DNA of 64,000 nt from assembly GCF_016587355.1 (NCBI RefSeq), contig NZ_BNJF01000002.1, forward strand, positions 248,001 to 312,000. The letters are read 5' to 3'. This DNA comes from Ktedonospora formicarum (lineage in GTDB: Bacteria > Chloroflexota > Ktedonobacteria > Ktedonobacterales > Ktedonobacteraceae). A program made the position numbers and the translations under genes. The first letter of the stretch is position 1, and every line of letters starts with the position of its first letter. Below are positions 17,894 through 27,274 of this stretch, piece after piece. The notes beneath the pieces are model-generated. The model was not told where the DNA came from, did not search any database, and saw only the letters and a program-made list of their open reading frames with translations.

Positions 17894-18107
17894 TAACGGA
17901 AAGGCCCATCCTAAAATACAGCCAACTCCCTATGGAGCCAACCTTCGAGGGGGAGATCTCGCCAACCCCGTGAAGAGTCAGCGCCTAGATATTGTGTGTG
18001 TTTGGCAACAGAGAATGGTCAAAGACTCACATCGAGGAATACAGAGGACGTAACATTCTAGCTGAGATCAGGAATACCTCGAAAGAAGCGAGTCCAAAAT
18101 AGCACGA
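17894..18107. other. Non-coding region downstream of the omega RNA scaffold
   Basis: No gene supported. The hexamer GCCAAC occurs three times at 17921, 17937 and 17961 with short GA/CT-rich stretches between, giving possible local hairpins. It may be part of a longer transcript from the promoter at 17728. Confidence 0.35.
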
Positions 18108-18137
18108 ACCGAGATGAGATAGGTACCTCATCTCGGT
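18108..18137 (-). terminator. Terminator of the ABC importer operon
   Basis: Inverted repeat ACCGAGATGAG (18108-18118) with its complement at 18127-18137 and an 8-base loop. It lies 31 bases past the stop of the ATPase gene, and a short T run follows on the minus strand. Confidence 0.7.
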
Positions 18138-18168
18138 AATCTGTCTTTGTTGTTCTAAACAATCGCGC

Positions 18169-19278
18169 TTATACTGCTTCTGCTGCGAGATGAACCAGTT
18201 CCGCATCGGTGGAAGCAAGTGGTAACACTTTGCATGCCTGGGGCGCAAATGCCAGAAACACTGGCATGCCTATTGTGTAAGTTGCGGCCTGTTGATTGGG
18301 GATATCAGCAATAACTGTCGTATCAGCATCGATACGAACATGCAGGCGCGTAAATGGTCCTAGAAATGTTCGCAGTTCGATGGTACCAGAAAGGGAGTTG
18401 CCGTTATCTTGAGTATGCTCAGATTGCAACGTGATATCTTCGGGGCGAACGACGATCAACACATTATCATTGCTATGAAGCTGTGTCAGCGGGGAGACTC
18501 GGAGCGCCTGCTCACCAACCCGGCATAGGCCATCGACAGCCGATTCCACAACTCCTCTAAACTGATTGCTGTTCCCTACAAAAGTGGCTGCAAAAGCAGT
18601 CTGCGGGTGGCTATAGATGTTTTCGGGAGCGTCTAATTGCTCAACTTTCCCTTTTGCCATCACCGCGATACGGTCCGAAAGCGAGAGCGCCTCTTCCTGA
18701 TCATGGGTGACATAAATTGCAGTCATCTTAAGCTGTTGCTGAATACGACGAATTTCATTTCGTAATGAAATTCGCACTTTGGCATCGAGGGCGGAGAGAG
18801 GCTCATCGAGGAGCAATACCTTTGGTTCGACAGCCAGGGCGCGCGCAAGCGCGATACGCTGTTGCTGTCCCCCTGAAAGCTGATGAGGATAACGACGCCC
18901 CATCTCGGCAAGCCCCACGAGTTCGAGCAGTTCGGCACAGCGCCGCTTGATATAGTCCTTTGGCTGACGTTGAATGTTCATGCCAAAGGCAATGTTCTGT
19001 TCGGCAGTCATATGCGGAAAGAGTGCATACGATTGAAATACCATGCCCATCGGTCTCTTATTGGCGGCTCGATAGGTAATATCTTCGCCATCAAGTAGAA
19101 TATTACCGATAGTTGGTGTCTCAAAACCTGCAATCATGCGCAAAATAGTTGTTTTACCACAGCCACTCGGTCCAAGCAGAGTCAGAAACTCGCCTTGATT
19201 GATTGAGAGCGTAATATCGTTCACCGCAGTTGAGCGGCCAAAGTGCTTTGATATATTCGTCAATTCTAGAAATGCCAT
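18169..19278 (-). CDS. ABC importer ATPase, PotA/FbpC type
   Basis: A 369-residue ATP-hydrolysing subunit of a type I importer. It has Walker A GPSGCGKTT, the Q-loop MVFQSYALFPHMT, the signature LSGGQQQRIALARAL, Walker B VLLLDEPLSALD and the H-loop YVTHDQEEAL. A C-terminal TOBE regulatory domain (about 245-355) contains VLIVVRPEDITL. This layout is typical of spermidine/putrescine, iron(III) and 2-aminoethylphosphonate importers. It is the last gene of an operon with two permeases and a binding protein (22509 down to 18169). A gap of 151 bases separates it from the permease gene. Confidence 0.93.
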   Translation of the reverse strand: MAFLELTNISKHFGRSTAVNDITLSINQGEFLTLLGPSGCGKTTILRMIAGFETPTIGNILLDGEDITYRAANKRPMGMVFQSYALFPHMTAEQNIAFGMNIQRQPKDYIKRRCAELLELVGLAEMGRRYPHQLSGGQQQRIALARALAVEPKVLLLDEPLSALDAKVRISLRNEIRRIQQQLKMTAIYVTHDQEEALSLSDRIAVMAKGKVEQLDAPENIYSHPQTAFAATFVGNSNQFRGVVESAVDGLCRVGEQALRVSPLTQLHSNDNVLIVVRPEDITLQSEHTQDNGNSLSGTIELRTFLGPFTRLHVRIDADTTVIADIPNQQAATYTIGMPVFLAFAPQACKVLPLASTDAELVHLAAEAV

Positions 19279-19429
19279 GGATCACTCCTTATTTTCTCTG
19301 CAACTGTGTATCTGAAGACCTCACCTTAAGCCAGAGATTCCCCTTCTACAGAACCCAGCGACACATTCAGTACATATTCCACTTTTTATCATCTTTTCAA
19401 TCGAGGAATATGGGGGTAGCTGTCAGAAA

Positions 19430-20272
19430 CTATGCCTTTGGGGACCGACGAGGTTCCTGAAAACGCGTGAGCAAAATGATACTCAGAACACAAATGAGCG
19501 TGATGATAAAGCTCATAATGGTCAGTGACGCCGCTTTGTGGGCATCCCCTTGCCCAACTTGATTCAGATAGACCGGGAAGGTGTAAATTCCGGATAGGAC
19601 AGCAATGGTGAATTCGCCCATCGCCGTTGAGAAGGTCAACAATGCGGCACTGATGACTCCAGGCCAGATATTAGGCAAAATGATGGTGAGGAAGGTGCGC
19701 CACCAACCACAACCCAGGCTAGAAGCTGCCTCTGTGAGTACCCGCGTATTGAGCGCCCGTAAACTGTTGTCAATGGGACGATAAATGAAGGGCAGGGCAA
19801 TAATTACGTAGGCGCAGATCAGCAACTGTGGCGTATTCACGATTACAAAAGGCTCACTGCTTAACAGTGGCACAAGCCCCAGTGAAAGCACATCTATCCA
19901 TAGATGGTCGTTGCCAAACACCTCAAGATAGCCAAGCGAGAGAACGATGGGCGGAACCGCAAATGGCAAGAGAGAAAGAAACTCCAGCACTGGACGTACC
20001 TGTGGAAGACGAAGCTGGACCCAGTAGACTGTTGGCGTTATCAGTACGATCGCGACAATGGTAGAGGCAATGGCAAGCCCGAGAGAGAGCAATAAGGTCT
20101 GCGAGAAATCGCTATCACTTATGATCTGGGCGAACACGCCTAGATTGAGATTTGAGCCGTTAGAAAGACCGAAGACTAGGGTGGCTCCCAACGGAATTAC
20201 CAGATAGAGGACCACGAGCAAGAGAATGAATTTATCCAGCCCGAAAGTAAAACGTGTGGTCTGTTGTTGCAT
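19430..20272 (-). CDS. ABC importer permease, PotC type
   Basis: A 280-residue membrane subunit with six hydrophobic helices. The cytoplasmic coupling motif reads EAASSLGCGWWRTFLTIILPNIWPG, matching the EAA-x3-G-x9-I-x-LP loop that docks on the ATPase. The start ATG at 20272 is nine bases after the stop of the sister permease, so the two are cotranscribed. The family serves polyamine, iron or phosphonate uptake; the substrate is set by the binding protein at 21322-22509. Confidence 0.92.
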   Translation of the reverse strand: MQQQTTRFTFGLDKFILLLVVLYLVIPLGATLVFGLSNGSNLNLGVFAQIISDSDFSQTLLLSLGLAIASTIVAIVLITPTVYWVQLRLPQVRPVLEFLSLLPFAVPPIVLSLGYLEVFGNDHLWIDVLSLGLVPLLSSEPFVIVNTPQLLICAYVIIALPFIYRPIDNSLRALNTRVLTEAASSLGCGWWRTFLTIILPNIWPGVISAALLTFSTAMGEFTIAVLSGIYTFPVYLNQVGQGDAHKAASLTIMSFIITLICVLSIILLTRFQEPRRSPKA

Positions 20273-20281
20273 ACACTTCCC

Positions 20282-21214
20282 TTACTTTCCCTGCCAGACG
20301 CTGGCACGACGCAGCATAAAAATATAGAGCGAAACAGTGATAAAAAGGACAAGAATCATGCCAACTGCAAGCGCATTTCCCAGTCCAATATTGACACTGA
20401 CATTGCCTGCGACCGCGAAACTGATGAGAATCGGGACGAGATTGATGTTGCCCTGAGCCAACGCATAAGCCGTTGCGAAAGCACCAAAGGCATTCGCGAA
20501 GAGCAGCATAGTTGCCGCGATAAGGGAAGGAAACAGGATAGGAAGCGCGACTTTGCGCCAGTAGGTAAAACCGGAGGCACCCAGGTTCGTCGCAGCTTCT
20601 CGCCATGCAGGTCGAAGCGCATCGAGAGCGGGAACGGTGACCAGAATCATGAGTGGCAATTCAAAGTACACATACGCAAGTACCAGGCCCCAGAAGTTAT
20701 ACAGATTAAAACCTAGATCATACAGGTTCACATGGAACCAGGTGCGGAAGAGCACTGTGACAAATCCCGTTACCCCAAGCGTAGAGACAAACGCAAAGGC
20801 CAATGGAACACCAGAGAAATTAGCGGCCAGGCTAGAGAAACCAGTCAAGAAGTTACGCAACCAATTTGCACGCATAGTATAGACACCATAGGCGGCAAAA
20901 AAGCCGATGATCACACTAATGATCGCGGATACGAAAGAGAGCCAGATACTCGTCTGAAAAGCACGGAGCATACTGGGCTGCGTAAGAATTTGTTGATAGT
21001 TGCTAAGCGTCGCCTCTCCTTGATCATCTGTGAAGCTACTCTGAATGAGGATGATAGTAGGTAATATCTCAAACAAGAGGCAGAACAAGAAGAAAGGCGC
21101 TAACCCCAACCAACTGGCAATCGAGTATCCCCAACGAACACGAGGACGGCGCTCACTTGTAGTCGCAGGCACAGCCTTGGTTGAGGCTGTATTTTTGACG
21201 GCTGGTACTTCCAT
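20282..21214 (-). CDS. ABC importer permease, PotB type
   Basis: A 310-residue membrane subunit. After a 25-residue polar N-terminus come helix 1 (IASWLGLAPFFLFCLLFEILPTIILIQ) and five more helices. The EAA loop reads EAATNLGASGFTYWRKVALPILFPS. It pairs with the following permease gene and the PotA-type ATPase. The ATG at 21214 is preceded by AAAAGGTTG on the coding strand. It lies 107 bases after the binding-protein gene. Confidence 0.92.
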   Translation of the reverse strand: MEVPAVKNTASTKAVPATTSERRPRVRWGYSIASWLGLAPFFLFCLLFEILPTIILIQSSFTDDQGEATLSNYQQILTQPSMLRAFQTSIWLSFVSAIISVIIGFFAAYGVYTMRANWLRNFLTGFSSLAANFSGVPLAFAFVSTLGVTGFVTVLFRTWFHVNLYDLGFNLYNFWGLVLAYVYFELPLMILVTVPALDALRPAWREAATNLGASGFTYWRKVALPILFPSLIAATMLLFANAFGAFATAYALAQGNINLVPILISFAVAGNVSVNIGLGNALAVGMILVLFITVSLYIFMLRRASVWQGK

Positions 21215-21321
21215 CGCACAACCTTTTCAATAGAGAACGAGTGGGCGCAAGTAGAGATTCCTCACGCCCACATCGGAGAAGCTTTTATGAAGCAAGCATT
21301 CAAGTGACGCTGAACAGTCTC

Positions 21322-22509
21322 TTATTGACCAAGCACCTGTGGTTGCCAGTTATTGTTAAGAGCTGTTGCGGCGGCATCAAGCTGTTTGAGGTCAGTAACA
21401 AATTTGACGTTAGTGTACTGTTCTGCGGGAGGAAGCTTAGCTGCAAGATCAGCTGGAACCTTTCCAGCCTTCACTAAGCTGTCATAGCGAGCAGGATGGG
21501 CATAACCCTTCAAATAATTTAATTGACCTTCATCAGAGAAGATGTATTCCATCCACAGGCGAGCAGCATACGGATCTGGCGCGGTTTTATTGACAATTGA
21601 AACATAGGGTCCGGCGATGGAGGCATCAGAAGGAATAATGACCTTCAGATTTGGCTTGCCTTTGAGCTGATCCCGGAAGCTCAGCCCCAGATAGTCCCAC
21701 ATCACTGCAATGGCGACTTCGCCCTTCGTTACATTGGCGATGCTAGAGCGTGCGACAGTGAAGTTGCCTTTCTTCTTCAACTGGGCAAAGAAGTCGATGC
21801 CAGGCTGAATGCTGTTGAGGCTACCACTCGTTGCCAGGGCAGCAGTATACACAGCCATAAAAGCGTCGTTGGCTTCGCGCGGATCACCATCGATACCAAC
21901 CATGTTTTTGTAATCGCCTTCAAGCAGCTCCTTAAAGGATGTTGGGACTTGTTTGACCAGATCGGTATTTATGACGAAGGCCTGCGCACCCCAATATTCA
22001 GTACACCAGTACCCTTTAGGATCCTTCAGTTCTGCGGGAATATCATCCCACTTCGAATGTTTGTAAGGTGTAACAAGACCTTGCTGTACGGCCTGAGGTC
22101 CAAATTTGAAACCGACATCACCAATATCGCCGTGAGCATGCAATTTTGACTTGCTAAAGACCTCAAGTTCCTGAGCTGATGAGAACTCTGCTTCGGCCTG
22201 ATACTGAACTTTGACATACTTTGATGTGTACGTCTCTAACGTTTCCTTGTAATTTGCCCACTCTGGCGGAATACCAATGGCTTCGAGTTTCCCTTCCTTC
22301 TTAGCCTTGTCAATCAAAGTCTGCATATCAATTGGGCCAGTAAGGTCAGAAGCAACCGAAGTGGACGCGGAACTATTGCCGCAAGCAGCTAAGAATGCGG
22401 AAAAAGAGACGGCCGAGACACCAAGCAGACCAGCCTGTTTGAGAAATAAACGACGAGTGCGATGGCTATCAGCATCTACCATGCTACCAAAGAGTTCTGG
22501 GTTCGTCAT
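21322..22509 (-). CDS. Extracellular solute-binding lipoprotein of the ABC importer
   Basis: Periplasmic-binding-type protein of 395 residues (PotD / iron(III)-binding group). The N-terminus carries a twin-arginine-like signal RRLFLKQAGLLGVSAVSFSA followed by the lipobox FLAAC, so it should be exported, possibly folded, and anchored by lipid. The mature part has LEAIGIPPEWANYKE, AVMWDYLGLSF and YAARLWMEYIFSDEGQ, typical of the family. The ATG at 22509 has GGAGGGAAG upstream and begins MTNPELFGSM. It is the first gene of the operon and precedes both permeases and the ATPase. The ligand cannot be assigned; a small anion, cation-chelate or polyamine are the family choices. Confidence 0.9.
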   Translation of the reverse strand: MTNPELFGSMVDADSHRTRRLFLKQAGLLGVSAVSFSAFLAACGNSSASTSVASDLTGPIDMQTLIDKAKKEGKLEAIGIPPEWANYKETLETYTSKYVKVQYQAEAEFSSAQELEVFSKSKLHAHGDIGDVGFKFGPQAVQQGLVTPYKHSKWDDIPAELKDPKGYWCTEYWGAQAFVINTDLVKQVPTSFKELLEGDYKNMVGIDGDPREANDAFMAVYTAALATSGSLNSIQPGIDFFAQLKKKGNFTVARSSIANVTKGEVAIAVMWDYLGLSFRDQLKGKPNLKVIIPSDASIAGPYVSIVNKTAPDPYAARLWMEYIFSDEGQLNYLKGYAHPARYDSLVKAGKVPADLAAKLPPAEQYTNVKFVTDLKQLDAAATALNNNWQPQVLGQ

Positions 22510-23189
22510 GAAAGCTTCCCTCCGTATGCCCCACAGATAGACAGCAAGACGATTACGTGTCACTCAGACACGATAACGACAGAGGGTCTCTGAAGTGGGT
22601 GCATACAAACTAAAGGATATGGTAGATACAGGCAGGCAGAGGTTGCAGAGAGGAAAATATCAGCGAAGACAAGCAGGGCGGTCTGCGTTGACACCCAAGC
22701 CGAGTATATAGTCGGGTATATGTTTTGTACAATAGTAGTCTCTTCTATATTCTATGAGCGACTTATAGTTATTTTAGACATAGAGTCTACATGAGATTTT
22801 TCCTTCACGAAAAGTTTACCTCAACGTAATATTTTGTTAAATTTGACTTAATAGCCCTACTGTACACTGCTATTGCAGAGACAAACAGATACAGGCATGG
22901 CAGAAACAAGCATCTCTTGGATCGGGGGGTGCATTGAACGCTACGGGGAACACACCGCTCAGGAAAAACTAGATGAGGCCAATGGTTGGCAAGCGCTCAA
23001 TCTTGTCCGTCTTTAGCATGGGAGATGCTGCGCAACAAATAAAAGAAGCGTTGCTCGATTTACACACCTGGGCAGCAGTAATCTTTCCTAGCAAATCCAG
23101 AAAATTTTAGCGTAAGCCTTTGACCACTACTGCCAACAGGCGGGAGATGAACTCACATTACCTGATATTAACGCATTCTCCAATAGACA
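22510..23189. other. Intergenic with possible gene remnants
   Basis: 680 bases between two minus-strand units. Two short plus frames, 22897-23016 (MAETSISWIGGCIERYGEHT...) and 23018-23110 (MGDAAQQIKEALLD...), look like pieces of a decayed gene but match no family I know. No other feature is supported. Confidence 0.35.
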
Positions 23190-23960
23190 TCACGCTAATG
23201 ATAGAACCAGTTTGCGTAAGTTGTCCAGGCTAATCTGCAAACTATCCATAGGATTGCCCGGACAGACATCTTGCTCAACTGCATACCATTCCACACCAGA
23301 TAGTTCGCCCCAGCGAAGTATTGCAGTGAAATCGATATTTCCTGTGCCCACTTCAGCAAATGTCTCTCTTTCATCTGCAGTCATATCTTTTAAGTGGATG
23401 ATTGGCATTCTGTTGGCGTATAGTCTGATAAATGAAACGGGGTCTTTTCCACCTTTTTTCACCCAGTAGACATCAACTTCTGCTAGAATTGCATTTGTTT
23501 CAGATGGTTCCAAGAGATATTCAAGAGCCGATTTTCCATTAATAAGCGTCTTAAATTCGAAGTTGTGGTTGTGATAACTTATACGGACGTTTTGATCTGC
23601 AACTTTCCGAGCAACCTCATTGAGACTCTGTCGAACCAATGTGTATCCTTCGGCGTTCTGATACTCTTGCGGTAGATAAGGGCAAATGATGTCACAGGTA
23701 TGAAATAGACGAGATTCTTCGAGGACCTGCTCCAAATCATCCGTGAGCCTTTGGAGCGGAATGTGCATTCCAGCTGTGCCTAATCCAGTTTCATCTAAAA
23801 CGCTGGCAATCTCCTTCGGATCATATCCATGCAGCCCAGAAATCTGTACACCCGCCCATCCCATCTTTTTTAATTCCCTCAGAACATTGGGAAAATCTGT
23901 TTTTAATTCTTCACGCACAGTATAGAGTTGCGCAGCAAACTTGGACTCAATTGGCTTCAT
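23190..23960 (-). CDS. Sugar phosphate isomerase/epimerase (xylose isomerase-like TIM barrel)
   Basis: A 256-residue AP-endonuclease-2/xylose-isomerase-like TIM barrel. Motifs: AAQLYTVREEL at strand 1, GWAGVQISGLHG, GTAGMHIPL, a metal-site region ISYHNHNFEF, EVDVYWVKKGG, PIIHLKDM and a final GVEWYAVEQD. The H-N-H and E/D residues fit the divalent-metal site of this family, which interconverts sugars or inositol-type compounds. The start at 23960 (MKPIESKF) is chosen because the barrel begins there and AGGAGAAAGGA lies upstream; the long upstream frame looks non-coding. It sits downstream of the Dpp-type importer and beta-galactosidase genes on the same strand, suggesting a role in the same sugar pathway. 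Confidence 0.88.
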   Translation of the reverse strand: MKPIESKFAAQLYTVREELKTDFPNVLRELKKMGWAGVQISGLHGYDPKEIASVLDETGLGTAGMHIPLQRLTDDLEQVLEESRLFHTCDIICPYLPQEYQNAEGYTLVRQSLNEVARKVADQNVRISYHNHNFEFKTLINGKSALEYLLEPSETNAILAEVDVYWVKKGGKDPVSFIRLYANRMPIIHLKDMTADERETFAEVGTGNIDFTAILRWGELSGVEWYAVEQDVCPGNPMDSLQISLDNLRKLVLSLA

Positions 23961-24125
23961 TCGTAAAAAGTCCTTTCTCCTAAATGCCAGGCCTATCACA
24001 AAAATGCCGAGTGGACGTACTGTAAATGTACTATGAATCACCACAGCATATTCACAGTACATATATGAGAGCGTAGCACCACTCAAAAACAGGCATATCA
24101 AATTCATGGCTAATATTTCATATTT

Positions 24126-24142
24126 AATGAAAACGTTTACTA
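24126..24142. promoter_or_regulatory. Candidate LacI-type operator
   Basis: The sequence ATGAAAACGTTTACTAT contains the palindromic core AAACGTTT, which is close to consensus operators of LacI/GalR-family regulators. It lies about 170 bases upstream of the isomerase start, and a LacI-family regulator is encoded at 32864-33940. Binding is inferred only. Confidence 0.35.
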
Positions 24143-24409
24143 TTCAAGAATAATGAGAGAGGGACAGATTGTCAACAGGAACGAAAATGGCTAGCATAAC
24201 TCCTCAGACATTCTGATTCATGGCTTACCTCCAAGACGTGAACATCCCCAGGTTGGCTTTGGAATGGCTTAGTCAGCCAAAGATCAGCGTCTGGATCATC
24301 TCGTTTCTGGCTCTCCTCATTGAAAACATCTGTATTCTGCTACTGCACATTTCCTTAACATGACAGCAGCATGCTATCGTTACACAGCAAGCAAGTGGAG
24401 CAGGAATCC

Positions 24410-24456
24410 ACCTCAAACCACGCTTGCATCACCTTCACCTTCTTGTGGTTTGAGGT
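24410..24456 (-). terminator. Inverted repeat at the end of the ABC ATPase gene
   Basis: ACCTCAAACCAC (24410-24421) pairs perfectly with 24445-24456. The stop codon of the ATPase gene (24435) lies in the loop, so the last codons form part of the hairpin. No T run follows, so terminator function is uncertain. Confidence 0.4.
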
Positions 24457-26288
24457 ATTGCTTCCAGGAGCTGGCGTGTATACTCATCGGACGGCTGCCG
24501 GATCACTTTCGTAGCCACTCCTTGTTCTACCACCTGACCATGATTGAGGACCAGAATCTCGTCCGAAAGAAGACGGGCACTCAGCAGGTCATGTGTGATA
24601 TAGAGCATGGCAATTCGGCGCTCACGGATAAGCTTATCAAGCAGTTGCAAGATTTCGGCTCGTATTGAGACATCCAACATCGAGATTGGTTCATCTGCCA
24701 CAATGATATCCGGGTCAGGAGCTAGCGCGCGAGCCACGACAACACGCTGGCGTTGCCCTCCTGATAACTGGTGAGGCAATTTATTCTCAAACTGCTCGGC
24801 GGGCGAGAGACCAACCGTCTCCAGTAATTCGCGCACCCGTTGGCGAGCTTGCGACGCGTTCAGCCGTTCGTAATTGATGAGAGGACGCATAAGCAAGTAT
24901 TGAATGGGATGGACCGGATTCAAGGCGGAAAAAGGGTCCTGGAAAACATATTGCACATGCTTCCGGTAGTTACGGAGTTCCCCACCTCGCAATCGATTCA
25001 CCTGAGTCTCCCCGAATTGGATGACTCCACTACTGGGGGCTTCAGTTCCTGTAATCAAACGAGCAATCGTCGTTTTTCCGCTGCCACTCTGGCCCACCAG
25101 TCCAACCACCCGACCAGACCGAAGGCTAAACGACACGTCATTCACCGCCACGACAGATGTGCTCTTCAGTCCTGTACGGCGTTGATATATTTTACTGACA
25201 TGCTCTACTCGCAACACTTCCTCATCTTCCAACTTCAGCGCCTTGTGTGAGGATGCTTCGGAGAATGCCGCATCAAGTAGCTTGGGCCCCTCTTCCAAAT
25301 GTCTGCTGCGTGTTTGCTGGCTGGCTTCCCATTGGTCCTTGGCTATATAACATGCACCTTTCCCTCCCCACATTGGCACCAGAGGAGGCTTCACCTGACG
25401 ACAGATATCAATCGCTTCGGGACAACGGGGAGCGTAGGGACAGGCCTGTGGTATTCTGGTCAGATCAGGGGATCTACCAGGAATATAGCTAATCGCTACC
25501 TGCTCAGCAGCCGGATCGGCATATGAGCCAAGCAAACCATGCGTATATGGATGAATAGCATGCTTCAACATCTCATCCTTGGGTGCATCCTCGACAACTT
25601 CACCTGCGTACATGACCAGTACGCGATCTGATACTTCCAGTACGGTACCCAGGTCGTGGCTGATGAGCAACACAGCAAAGCCAAGCTGACGCTGCAAAGC
25701 ACGTAGATTCTGCATGATTTCCTTCTGGACCAGGACATCCAGGCCAGTTGTTGGCTCATCCAAAAGCACAAATTTCGGGTTCAGGGCCAACGCCAACGCC
25801 AGAGCAACCCGCTGTTTCATGCCACCAGAGAGTTCGTGTGGATAAAAGCGCATGAACGATGGATCAATCTTGACCATTTGCAGCAGCTCAGCAATCCGTT
25901 CACGGGTTTGTTGTTTGCTCAGATTCGATTTTTCCGCCATCACATCCCGAAATTGTGCCTCAATCCTGGTGACGGGATTCAAAGAGTTCATGCTGCTCTG
26001 AAAAACTGTAGAGAAATCACGCCAGCGCATCTGGCGCAATTTTTCATCGGGCATGCTTGTCAAATCCTTACCTTCGAAACGCACATGGCCTGCCGTTATG
26101 CGACCAGGTGGTAGCAGCAGCTTCAAAATGGCATTGCCCAATGTCGATTTCCCACTCCCCGATTCTCCAACCAGACCAACAAACTCCCCAGCATGAATTG
26201 TAAAATTGACGTTGCGCACCGCGAATAGAGGTGGACGCTTGGTGGTGGCATAGGTAACATCAAGGTTCTCAACCTCAAGTAGTGCCAT
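24435..26288 (-). CDS. Oligopeptide/oligosaccharide ABC importer, fused DppD-DppF ATPases
   Basis: A 617-residue protein with two complete nucleotide-binding domains in one chain. NBD1 (about 1-325) has GESGSGKST, LSGGMKQRVALALALAL and FVLLDEPTTGLD, then the oligopeptide-type C-terminal motif with PYAPRCPEAIDIC. NBD2 (about 360-610) has GQSGSGKTT, LSGGQRQRVVVARAL and IIVADEPISMLD. In most systems these are two separate proteins (DppD and DppF). The ATG at 26288 follows GAGAGGAGTAG, and the permease gene ends four bases upstream. Together with two permeases and a family 5 binding protein it forms a complete importer. The neighbouring GH35 gene and LacI regulator suggest that it imports glycans rather than peptides. 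Confidence 0.93.
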   Translation of the reverse strand: MALLEVENLDVTYATTKRPPLFAVRNVNFTIHAGEFVGLVGESGSGKSTLGNAILKLLLPPGRITAGHVRFEGKDLTSMPDEKLRQMRWRDFSTVFQSSMNSLNPVTRIEAQFRDVMAEKSNLSKQQTRERIAELLQMVKIDPSFMRFYPHELSGGMKQRVALALALALNPKFVLLDEPTTGLDVLVQKEIMQNLRALQRQLGFAVLLISHDLGTVLEVSDRVLVMYAGEVVEDAPKDEMLKHAIHPYTHGLLGSYADPAAEQVAISYIPGRSPDLTRIPQACPYAPRCPEAIDICRQVKPPLVPMWGGKGACYIAKDQWEASQQTRSRHLEEGPKLLDAAFSEASSHKALKLEDEEVLRVEHVSKIYQRRTGLKSTSVVAVNDVSFSLRSGRVVGLVGQSGSGKTTIARLITGTEAPSSGVIQFGETQVNRLRGGELRNYRKHVQYVFQDPFSALNPVHPIQYLLMRPLINYERLNASQARQRVRELLETVGLSPAEQFENKLPHQLSGGQRQRVVVARALAPDPDIIVADEPISMLDVSIRAEILQLLDKLIRERRIAMLYITHDLLSARLLSDEILVLNHGQVVEQGVATKVIRQPSDEYTRQLLEAIPQTTRR

Positions 26289-26292
26289 GTTT

Positions 26293-27273
26293 CTACTCCT
26301 CTCGCAGTTGCGGATTGCTCAGCGCGTCAACACCAAAATTAATCAACATCAGGCAACTAGTAATGGCAGCAAGTGCCAAGCCAGGTGCCACCAACCAGGC
26401 CCACTGACCAGTGACGAGCGCCCCTCCATTATCAGCCCAGTACAGCATCATACCCCAACTTATCGTGCTTGGATCTCCTACACCCAGAAATTCCAGTCCA
26501 GCTTCCGCGCCAATTGCTCCCATTGCCGCATTAATGTAGCTAAGGACAACCAGCGAAAGCATGTTCGGCATAATTTCGCGGAAGATAATACGAATAGTAC
26601 TGTCTCCAGCGAACTGAGCCGAGGTAATGTAGTCACGTACACGCAGTGTCAGCACCTGCGAACGTTTGAAGCGGGCCCCCCAGGCCCAGCTAGTAAGCCC
26701 AATCACCAGGATAATGACTCCTGGGCCTTTCACTGGCGAGTAAGCAGCCAGCATGACCATTAAAGGCAGAACTGGTACGACTAGCCCAAGATTGATGAAA
26801 AATGAAAGAATTTCGTCCACAATCCCACCCATATAGCCAGCCACCATACCAATGACCAGAGCAATCAGCGTCGAAAGTCCCCCTCCAAGCGCTCCCACGA
26901 GCAACGATGTGCGTGTACCATAAACCAGTTGTGAGAACACATCCTGACCAGCCTGAGTTGTCCCCAACCAATGTTGTGAGCTGGGCAATTCAGAGGGGCC
27001 AAAGCTAATATCGCTGGGATTATAGGGAGCGAGTTGGGCCGCGAAGATAGCGACGAGGATAAAAAAAACGAGCAGAATCAGCCCAATGCGGGCCTTACGG
27101 TTACTCCAGAGAATATCAAACCATTCCGGCATATGGTACCGTCCCCTGGTCGTTTGGGATGCGGTTTCATTCGGCTCAGGGCCGCCATCTGGAGCCGTAG
27201 AGCTTCCCTCTTGTGCGAGTAGGAGTCCCTCTTGCTTTGGTAATTCTGTGCCTTTATACTCTTGCGATTCCAT
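26293..27273 (-). CDS. Dpp/Opp-type ABC permease (DppC-like)
   Basis: A 326-residue membrane subunit with a long polar N-terminus (about 60 residues, rich in Glu, Gln and Thr), then helix 1 KARIGLILLVFFILVAIFA and the extracytoplasmic OppC motif PSSQHWLGTTQAGQDVFSQL. The core BPD transport domain contains GMVAGYMGGIVDEILS and the coupling loop near TSAQFAGDSTIRIIFREI. The start at 27273 (MESQEYKG) is favoured by GGGGGAAC and lies just past the stop of the partner permease. The frame upstream to 27321 would overlap that gene. Confidence 0.92.
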   Translation of the reverse strand: MESQEYKGTELPKQEGLLLAQEGSSTAPDGGPEPNETASQTTRGRYHMPEWFDILWSNRKARIGLILLVFFILVAIFAAQLAPYNPSDISFGPSELPSSQHWLGTTQAGQDVFSQLVYGTRTSLLVGALGGGLSTLIALVIGMVAGYMGGIVDEILSFFINLGLVVPVLPLMVMLAAYSPVKGPGVIILVIGLTSWAWGARFKRSQVLTLRVRDYITSAQFAGDSTIRIIFREIMPNMLSLVVLSYINAAMGAIGAEAGLEFLGVGDPSTISWGMMLYWADNGGALVTGQWAWLVAPGLALAAITSCLMLINFGVDALSNPQLREE

Positions 27274-27274
27274 A

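Noticed and set aside
17764..17990. 6S RNA, SRP RNA, RNase P RNA or a riboswitch as identity of the structured RNA
   Set aside because: No matching conserved cores, no gene in cis on that strand, and a clear full-length match to the TnpB guide-RNA region at 51672-51799.
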